Positions 1 to 6,000 of a DNA stretch of 18,601 bases are shown piece after piece. The stretch is taken from NCBI GenBank assembly GCA_026770585.1, contig MU647226.1, forward strand, positions 80,654 to 99,254. Reading direction: 5' to 3'. Position numbers and translations under genes: made by a program. Position 1 is the stretch's first letter, and each line of letters opens with the position of its first letter. The stretch is from Baffinella frigidus. Taxonomy: Eukaryota; Cryptophyceae; Cryptomonadales; Baffinellaceae. The notes below the pieces were generated by a model. The model did not search any database. It was not told the DNA's origin and saw nothing but the letters and a program-made list of their open reading frames with translations.

Positions 1-76
1 TGGGGTTTGGGGTTTGGGGTTTGGGGTTTGGGGTGTGGGGTTTGGGGTTTGGGGTTTGGGGTTTGGGGTTTGGGGG
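1..76. repeat. TTTGGGG heptamer tandem array
   Basis: About ten copies of a 7 bp unit TTTGGGG with one variant (GTGTGGGG), starting at the window edge, so the array probably continues to the left. It resembles degenerate telomere-type repeat, but nothing shows that this is a chromosome end. Sequence shown directly; the telomeric origin is inference. Confidence 0.9.
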
Positions 77-193
77 CGGGGGCAGCTGTAGGCTCACCCT
101 GTGCCGATTGGAGGGACCCAGGTACACAGTCACAATCCCCTACCTCCAAAAAGTCCTTTCTAAATTTAGTACCAGGAAAAAGGAAAAACACGC

Positions 194-314
194 TACAGGG
201 GTACCTCGCTCATAAGAAACCGCCCCCCCCCCAGGACCACCATAGGGTTCTAGGCATATGCCTACTGTAGTGTCCTAGGAGGAGGCGGTTTCTTATGAGC
301 GAGGTACCCCTGTA
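194..314. mobile_element. Family A hairpin element, copy 1 (121 bp)
   Basis: Terminal inverted repeats begin TACAGGGGTACCTCGCTCAT and end with the complement, followed inward by AAGAAACCGCC. The inner part is itself palindromic, built from CCTAGGACC, CATAGGG and CCTACTGTAG. There is no coding capacity. Both ends are TA, as expected of a non-autonomous (MITE-like) element using TA targets. Other copies are at 11689, 11888, 13240 and 13390. Confidence 0.8.
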
Positions 315-326
315 GCCAAGTGTGGC

Positions 327-430
327 TATCCCTTAAGTGACCAGTAGGCTCATACGCCCTACCGTAGGACCCTAGGACCTGCCTAGGGCTTCCACGGGCG
401 ATTATTCACCCGTTGGTCACTTAAGGGATA
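327..430. mobile_element. Family B hairpin element, copy 1 (104 bp)
   Basis: Ends are TATCCCTTAAGTG and CACTTAAGGGATA; the interior carries GTAGGCTCATACGCCCTACC, CCTAGG and a short central stem. Non-coding and MITE-like. Other full copies are 105 bp (1670, 12007, 12803, 16512). Confidence 0.8.
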
Positions 431-605
431 AGGGACACGACGTGGTACAAAGTCACAATTCCCGGTACAAAGTTACACTCGCCTGTTCAAAAGGAGGTAG
501 CCTTTCAACTTCTCGTGCGGCACCCTTTAGAAGTCTTGTAAAGTCACTCCGCTAGAAGTAGATACACAGGACTGTGCCCCCAGACAAACCATGCATCCCC
601 ACACC
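431..605. other. Unassigned spacer
   Basis: No gene or clear repeat is seen. It holds a short duplicated phrase (GGTACAAAGT, twice near 442-470) and a generic AGGAGG-like run that has no meaning in this eukaryotic setting. Confidence 0.4.
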
Positions 606-775
606 CTAGCTCTGTTTCACTCTGGTAGACTAAATCGATTATGTCCTTTTATTCAACTAAAACGGCAAAAGTCATCTTTCTCAAAGGGATTTGTCAACTT
701 TTGGCGAACCGTTGCGACCCGGTCTCGCCTGGTCTCGCCAAACTGGCGAGACCAAATCGAGTGGAACAGAGCTAG
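606..775. mobile_element. Inverted-repeat element with CTAGCTCTG ends (170 bp)
   Basis: Left end CTAGCTCTGTTTCACTC (606-622) is matched by GAGTGGAACAGAGCTAG (759-775). Inside the right half is a perfect 10 bp stem, GGTCTCGCCA/TGGCGAGACC (731-753). No protein is encoded. It belongs to a loose group of elements here whose ends resemble CTAGCTCTGCCTCAC (see 6075, 6586, 17050). Confidence 0.7.
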
Positions 776-823
776 ACATCGCGCGTGTTGAATGCTCGAG
801 GGACCTTTTCGTGGAAAGTGGCC

Positions 824-1016
824 TGTCTCTGTGTTGTGCGTGTGTTTCCGGTATCTGGTAGAGTGGTGTGTCCGGTAGAGTGGTGTCTCTAGTAGAGTGG
901 TGCTGTCTGGGTCTAAGCGCGCGGGGGGATGGCAGACGGATGAACCTAGCATTCCGACGCCCTCCGCATTCGTCGTCGACCCCAACGGTACCACCCGCCC
1001 CCTATGGTGGTCCTAT
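824..1016 (+). repeat. 193 bp inverted repeat, left arm
   Basis: This arm reappears as the reverse complement at 1923-2115, the same length and with a single difference noticed (AAGCGCG against AAGTGCG near 919). It contains four copies of the GTAGAGTGGTG minisatellite unit (about 855-912) and a unique stretch with CCGACGCCCTCCGCATTCG. The open frame within it is present in both arms only because the DNA is duplicated; it resembles no known protein. Confidence 0.92.
855..912 (+). repeat. GGTAGAGTGGTG minisatellite, locus 1
   Basis: Tandem units of roughly 18 bp around GGTAGAGTGGTGTSTC. The same unit occurs at 2029-2145 (reverse), 4868-4975 (reverse) and 5296-5372 (forward). Confidence 0.75.
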
Positions 1017-1124
1017 CGACCCCATCACGCAACTCAAGGCGCAAGGGCCTATGTGGGACCTGTATCGAGAGCAATAAACCAGAAGAGGAATTCCGGATGC
1101 GGAAAACCGGATGGGGAACCGGAT

Positions 1125-1253
1125 TGTCTGATAGGAGACTGATAGGAGACGAGGGAGACCACGGTGGGTTATAATTATAGAAGACGAAAGTCAAATAAAA
1201 AGTGGGAAACCGAACGGGGGGGGAGCAGGTGGTACCCCATCGTCACTTTACGT
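1125..1253. repeat. Diverged repeat pair with 1577-1669
   Basis: CTGATAGGAGACGAGGGAGACCA (1139-1161) returns as reverse complement at about 1578-1598. The next part, GTGGGAAACCGAACGGGG then a GGTGGTACCCCATCGTCACT run, returns in direct orientation at about 1619-1670. Mixed orientation suggests two separate duplications. No gene seen. Confidence 0.5.
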
Positions 1254-1266
1254 TCAGCGAGATAAA

Positions 1267-1377
1267 AAGCAAGAAGCAAGAAGCAAGAAGCAAGAAGCAA
1301 GAAGCAAGAAGCAAGAAGCAAGAAGCAAGAAGCTAGAAGCAAGAAGCAAGAAGCAAGAAGCAAGAAGCAAGAAGCAA
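1267..1377. repeat. AAGCAAG heptamer array
   Basis: Roughly sixteen copies of a 7 bp unit AAGCAAG with one AGCTAG variant. It is preceded by CGTTCAGCGAGATAA; the same lead-in (CGTTCAGTGAGATAA) precedes a short second array at about 1788-1806, so the pair is a duplication. Confidence 0.92.
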
Positions 1378-1486
1378 ACACCGTGTTTGAACCAACCCCT
1401 TGGGACCAACCCCTTGGTTCTTCAACCAAGAGGTTGGTTCCGGTTGGGGAACCCCTTGGTTCTTCTACAATATAACTTGAGGCTCA

Positions 1487-1487
<1 letters not shown>
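1378..1487. repeat. CAACCCCTTGG hairpin-rich spacer
   Basis: Repeated AACCCCTTGGTTCTTC and its partial complement (AACCAAGAGGTTGGTT) can pair locally. No gene seen. Confidence 0.45.
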
Positions 1488-1545
<58 letters not shown>

Positions 1546-1565
1546 GGTTAAGGGTTGAGGGTTGG
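1488..1565. repeat. GGGTTGA heptamer array, copy 1
   Basis: About eleven 7 bp units GGGTTGA, one GGGTTAA. Telomere-like heptamer, G-rich on the plus strand. Confidence 0.92.
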
Positions 1566-1669
1566 GTTTGACCCCTTGGTCTCCCTCGTCTCCTATCAGA
1601 CGGAAGGCAAATAACAAACTGGGAACCCGAGTCGGGGTTCCCACTTGCTGGGTGGTATGCCATTGTCAC

Positions 1670-1774
1670 TATCCCTCAAGTGGCCAGGGGGTCGAATTCG
1701 AACCCCAAGAGGTCCTAGGCAGGTCCTAGGGCCCTACGGTAGGGCGTATGCGCCTACTGGCCACTGAAGGGATA
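1670..1774. mobile_element. Family B hairpin element, copy 2 (105 bp)
   Basis: Ends TATCCCTCAAGTGGCCAG and CACTGAAGGGATA; interior in reverse orientation to copy 1 (CCTAGGCAGGTCCTAGGGCC, GTAGGGCGTATG). It ends just before the CGTTCAGTGAGATAA lead-in of a short AAGCAAG array. Confidence 0.8.
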
Positions 1775-1888
1775 CGTTCAGTGAGATAAGAAGCAAGAAG
1801 CAAGAGGCAAAGGGTGGGGTGGCATCCAGGACGTTAGCCTATGCAATCGTACAAGGGATAGCGTGAGACAGCCCCGCCTCGGGCCATA

Positions 1889-1936
1889 TACAGGGGTACC
1901 TCGCTCATAAGAAAGCGCCCCCATAGGACCACCATA
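1889..1936 (+). mobile_element. Family A half-element
   Basis: Begins with the family A end TACAGGGGTACCTCGCTCAT and then GAAAGCGCCCCCATAGGACC, but the right half is missing. It runs straight into the right arm of the 193 bp inverted repeat; the two share the CATAGGACCACCATAGGGG part. Confidence 0.65.
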
Positions 1937-2115
1937 GGGGGCGGGTGGTACCGTTGGGGTCGACGACGAATGCGGAGGGCGTCGGAATGCTAGGTTCATC
2001 CGTCTGCCATCCCCCCGCGCACTTAGACCCAGACAGCACCACTCTACTAGAGACACCACTCTACCGGACACACCACTCTACCAGATACCGGAAACACACG
2101 CACAACACAGAGACA
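1923..2115 (-). repeat. 193 bp inverted repeat, right arm
   Basis: Reverse complement of 824-1016, ungapped. The two arms enclose about 900 bp holding the AAGCAAG and GGGTTGA arrays and family B copy 2. Near identity means recent origin or gene-conversion-like upkeep. Confidence 0.92.
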
Positions 2116-2145
2116 CCATTCTACTAGACAACACCACTCTACCAG
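2029..2145 (-). repeat. CACCACTCTAC minisatellite, locus 2
   Basis: Reverse-orientation array of the locus 1 unit; it extends about 30 bp beyond the inverted-repeat arm (ACACCACTCTACCAGACTC). Confidence 0.7.
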
Positions 2146-2275
2146 ACTCATCCGGGGAAACCTATTTTTCTTTGGTTTGATGGCAAGGAAAATTACTACA
2201 CAATTCGTTCTTATTAGTAATATTAAAGCATTTATGCAGTAATTTTCCTTGCCATCAAACTAAAGAGAAAAATAT
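2145..2275. mobile_element. Family E hairpin element, copy 1
   Basis: Arms ATTTTTCTTTGGTTTGATGG and CCATCAAACTAAAGAGAAAA flank the E core: GGAAAATTACTACACA, a 30 nt loop (2203-2232) and TATGCAGTAATTTTCC. The whole is a long imperfect hairpin without coding capacity. Closest relative is 7154-7292, which shares arms and loop. Confidence 0.75.
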
Positions 2276-2295
2276 TTGTACCTGGATTAACGCTC

Positions 2296-2338
2296 CTCGT
2301 ACACCTCCTGCAGGGCAACGCCGTTGACGTCAAGGGCC
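2296..2338 (-). pseudogene. Peroxiredoxin exon 3'-end duplicate (distal)
   Basis: On the minus strand it reads LDVNGVALQEVYE, matching LDVYGVSLQDVYQ at the end of the exon at 2910-3026. The donor is degraded (GAG|GAGCGT instead of CAG|GTGCGT), so it could not splice as the parent exon does. Judged to be a decayed partial duplicate. Confidence 0.6.
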
Positions 2339-2423
2339 AGTTCACAATTCTCTTCACACATCGGCCACTTTTGGAGAAAACTCGATTTGTTCCTCGAGTA
2401 AAATGACTTTGGCCACCCGCGAA

Positions 2424-2452
2424 AATCGACGGATAAGACGTGTCGGTTGCAA
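2424..2452. repeat. Single 28 bp unit of the GGATAAGACGTGTCGG repeat
   Basis: One copy of the 28 bp unit tandemly repeated at 2798-2876; both are followed by the same CAGTGGTCG phrase, marking a larger duplicated block. Confidence 0.75.
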
Positions 2453-2462
2453 CCCAGTGGTC

Positions 2463-2493
2463 GTTGAGGGTTGAGGGTTAAGGGTCGAGGGTC

Positions 2494-2524
<31 letters not shown>

Positions 2525-2570
2525 GGTCGAGGGTTGAGGGTGGAGGGTTGAGGGTTGAGGAGGGTTGAGT
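2463..2570. repeat. GGGTTGA/GGGTCGA heptamer array, copy 2
   Basis: About fifteen 7 bp units alternating GGGTTGA, GGGTCGA and a GGGTGGA variant. Confidence 0.9.
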
Positions 2571-2582
2571 TTGGGGGCGGAA

Positions 2583-2634
2583 GGTCAGTCTTTCCACCGA
2601 CCCAGCATTCCCACTTGGCAGTCGGGAGTCACGC
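2583..2634. repeat. 52 bp direct repeat, left copy
   Basis: GGTCAGTCTTTCCACCGACC ... GGGAGTCACGC; the second copy is 2725-2777. Each copy abuts a duplicate of the peroxiredoxin exon end, so the duplicated unit includes flanking intron. Confidence 0.8.
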
Positions 2635-2655
2635 CTCGCGTCTCTGACAGGGCAC

Positions 2656-2697
2656 CTGGTACGCATCCTGCAGGGAGTCTCCGTACACGTCAAGTAG
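2656..2697 (-). pseudogene. Peroxiredoxin exon 3'-end duplicate (middle)
   Basis: Minus-strand reading LDVYGDSLQDAYQ followed by GTGCCC, that is, the last 13 codons of the exon at 2910-3026 with a GT still in the donor place. The rest of the exon is absent, so this is a partial copy and not an alternative full exon. Confidence 0.65.
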
Positions 2698-2724
2698 ACG
2701 CCAGGGTCCTCACTAGATCTGGCG

Positions 2725-2777
2725 GGTCAGTCTTTCCACGGACCCAGCATTTCCACTCACACAATCGGGAGTCACGC
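2725..2777. repeat. 52-53 bp direct repeat, right copy
   Basis: Second copy of the repeat at 2583-2634, with scattered substitutions. Confidence 0.8.
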
Positions 2778-2797
2778 GGGGTCTGGTATCCCAGCTC

Positions 2798-2876
2798 ACG
2801 GATAAGACGTGTCGGTTGCAAATCGACGGATAAGACGTGTCGGTTGCAAATCGACGGATAAGACGTGTCGGTTGCA
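2798..2876. repeat. 28 bp tandem repeat, three units
   Basis: Three near-identical 28 bp units around ACGGATAAGACGTGTCGG, ending in GTTGCAA. They lie in the sequence immediately 3' (minus strand) of the exon at 2910-3026. Confidence 0.9.
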
Positions 2877-2909
2877 ACGCAGTGGTCGCGCGTAGGAGAG
2901 GGCACGCAC

Positions 2910-3026
2910 CTGGTACACGTCCTGCAGCGAAACGCCGTAGACGTCCAGCGCGTCATGGAGTGCAGGTGTGACTGCGAAGTCGATGCCCATCTGCTTCGCT
3001 ACCGAGTCGCCTGGATCGCTCAACAC
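2910..3026 (-). CDS. Peroxiredoxin exon with VLSDPGD
   Basis: 39 codons in phase 0: VLSDPGDSVAKQMGIDFAVT then PALHDALDVYGVSLQDVYQ. Acceptor CTGCAG|GTG at 3027-3032, donor CAG|GTGCGT at 2904-2909. SDPG followed by a helix and a D/E-rich turn is usual in the second half of the AhpC/TSA domain. It is the only full copy among several partial ones. Confidence 0.8.
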
Positions 3027-6000
3027 CTGCAGATGGACATTACTGTTGAGTGTGGGGTGCCGATCAGAGGTTCTGACGGAGGTGCTGACGGTGTTGCTGA
3101 CAAGCGCGGAGGCCGTGCGGTTGGTTGGCTCTCTGGGAGGCGACACGCGAGAGCAGAAAGATTGTGGCGGCGGTGGGGGCCATCTGTTTCGCTACCAAGT
3201 CGCCTGGATCGCTCAACACCTGCGGAAACACCGTCAGCACCTGCAAAGTATTTACGAGCAGAAATCCAGTACAAAAGTGCGAATAGAAAGCCTTTAGGAC
3301 GAGCCAGAATAAAACTCAGGCAGAGCTATGACTCCCTCCTCTGAAGGGAGTCCTTCTTGAATCGGTCCAAGAACTTCCATCACATTCTGAAAAGCAAAGT
3401 GTTTTTTTTGGGGGGGGGGTTCAGGAAATCCAGCACGAACGCAGGCCAGCACCTCTGTGACCGGCCGCGCGACAATCAATAGTACTGTTCCCCCCGGTTT
3501 GAGCATAACTCCAGCCGGAAACACCGATTCAAGAAGGACTTCTTCCAGGGGAGGGAGTCCTAGCTCTGCCTGAGTTTTATTCTGGCTCGTCCTCAAGGCT
3601 TTCTATTCGCACTTTTGCACTGGTGCAACAGCGACCATGTCAGCCTCGATCGTTGCTCTTGATCATCTCTGCGTTAGTCCAATAAATCTCACGGTCCGCG
3701 TTTCAGCACCCCACTCGCCCGCCGCGCGAGTCACCCTCATCCGGGAGTATCCGCGCCCGGAGGGGGAAGTCCCTTAGCTTTTAAAGGCCCAGGGTTTTAA
3801 GACTTGTACAGGCTATTTATAAGCTGGATATACAAACCTTTTAGAGATCTTCACGTCCTGAATTGCGTCGTTTCCTCTTGATGTTTGGAGCCGTCTATGA
3901 GAATATGGGCGCATGACTCGCCCGCCGCGCGAGTCACCCTCATCCGGGAATATATTTAACTTCCTCGCCAGTCACCTTACCACTTAGCAGCCACCGGGGG
4001 CTTCACGGATACAGTCCATCTAAACGATTTGTGGTAGAATCTTATCCATTGCCCTGGAACCTAACCGGAATTTCGCCTTGCATTCAGGGCGAAAAGGAAC
4101 TCGACCGCTGCGACCAAGAAAAGGAACACGCAAGGCAGTCACGACCGACCGTCTGGCTTCGGCGTCCGTTCACGAGCCTGCCGGCGGGGCTGTTCCACGG
4201 TGGGTGCGAGGGATGCGGGGAGAGACGCGTCCTCGAAATCCCGGCCACGCTCTGTACCTTCTACCCACTCGAGAATGCTGGAGGATCCTATTTACATGTG
4301 GGGTTGCAAATATTTGTACCAGGGTAGGGTGTTCCAACCTGGTGCCTGGCCAATATGTGGCTAGTTACGTGACCAATCAACGAAAGTTACTACACAAATA
4401 CCCACTTTTGAAAGCACATTGGTTTCAAATAGGCCCCTCTAGCATTTTTGTGTGGACCCTCTCGCCTCCCAGGCGCTCCATCCCCTGGAAACTCATCTCG
4501 GAAGATAACTGAATCAGTTATTTTTCAATAGGAGGTTGGTTAGGAGAAATCAGTTAGGGCATAGCAAATTCAATTAGGCCTCCTAAATGAATGGAAACAC
4601 CAATTAGGGAACTGATTCAGTTATCTTTCGAGATGAAAACGTGCCCAACCCAGACGAGACTCCCAGCTGTGCCGGAGTTTTATTGTGACTAGTCCCCAAG
4701 GCTTTCTATTCGCTCTTTGGTACTGGATTTCTGCCCTGAAATACTTTCAAGGAATAAAAGTCAGGCAGAGTAAAAGTCAGGCAGAGTAAAAGTCAGGCAG
4801 AGTAAAAGTCAGGCAGAGTAAAAGTCAGGCAGAGCGAGGACTTCCTCCCCTAGAGGGCATGGCATCCGGGGGCCGGACACACCATTCTACTAGACAGCAG
4901 CGCCCTACCAGACACACCACTCTACCAAACGCCACCACACTACCAGACAGCACCACTCTACCAGACAGCAGGCTTCGAGGGGATTTTGAATGACCCTTAA
5001 GCGATAAGATCTAGGACCCTACGGTAGGCGACCCGTAGGAACATAGGGGGGTTCCTACGGATAAGGTAACGGACAGCAGGCCGCGCATGGCACCCCGCCA
5101 AGCCCGCCCGGACTCTGTGCATGACAGCCACACATGGCCGGGCGCTGCGGGGTGCCATGTCTGGTAGTCATGCAAAAAGTCTTCACGCCTGAGCCCCTTA
5201 AGGAGCCCACGCGTTGGCACCTTTGCCCCTCTAATAAAACAATTTTAAAAGAGTTTTCAGTGGAGTCACGTCCGGACGGAGGTCCCGCGTGAGCGTTGGC
5301 AGAGTGGTGCTGTCTGGTAGAGCGCTGCTGTCTATCAGAGTGGTGCTGTCTAGTAGGAGTGGTGTTGTCTAGTCCACTTAGCAGCCACCGGGGGAAAGGG
5401 AACTCGGCCGCTGCTAAGTGGAGAGCAGCTCGGCCGCTGCTAAGTGGAGAGCAGCTCGGCCGCCGCTAAGTGGAAAGTGGTGGCGTTAGAGGCACATGCG
5501 CTTCCGACGCATCCGCTGACGTTAGGAGACCAATTGGCTCCAATTCCAGGTCTGAACAGGACTCGAAAGCCTTAAATCCTGCTGACATAGGTACACCTCC
5601 AACACGGGGTCCAGAGGCGGGAATTCGCCCCCATATACCCCCCCCCCCTTGCATCCGCTTGATAGCCACGAGCCACCAGAAGAGAACCAAATCAGGGTGA
5701 TGAGGCCTGTGGTACAACCCCCAGCAGACTAAAGGATCAGCCTTAAGTCTGCAGGGGAAATTAATTTTTGCGATCGTGCGATTTGGTTCACTTCTGGTGG
5801 CTGGTGGAGTGGCAGGCCACTTAGCAGCCACCGGGGGCTTCACGGATACAGTCCATCTAAACGATTTGTACTAGAATATTATCCATTGCCCTGGAGCCTA
5901 ACCGGAATTTCACCTTGAATTCAAGGTGAAAAGGACCTCGGCCGCTGCTAAGTGGAGTGGCGGAGTAGAGGACGGAGAGCCCTGGAGTGGGTAAATCGCA

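Noticed and set aside
1-76. True chromosome end
   Set aside because: Orientation and the drifting unit are also compatible with an interstitial array, and the window is cut at base 1.
868-2071. Two frames with the same protein sequence (MSGRVVSLVEWCC...)
   Set aside because: Identity follows from the 193 bp inverted repeat; the frame covers minisatellite sequence and has no known homologue.
4078-4512. Plus-strand frame of 144 codons (MHSGRKGTRPLR...)
   Set aside because: It starts inside family G copy 1 and ends at another element; no family resemblance.
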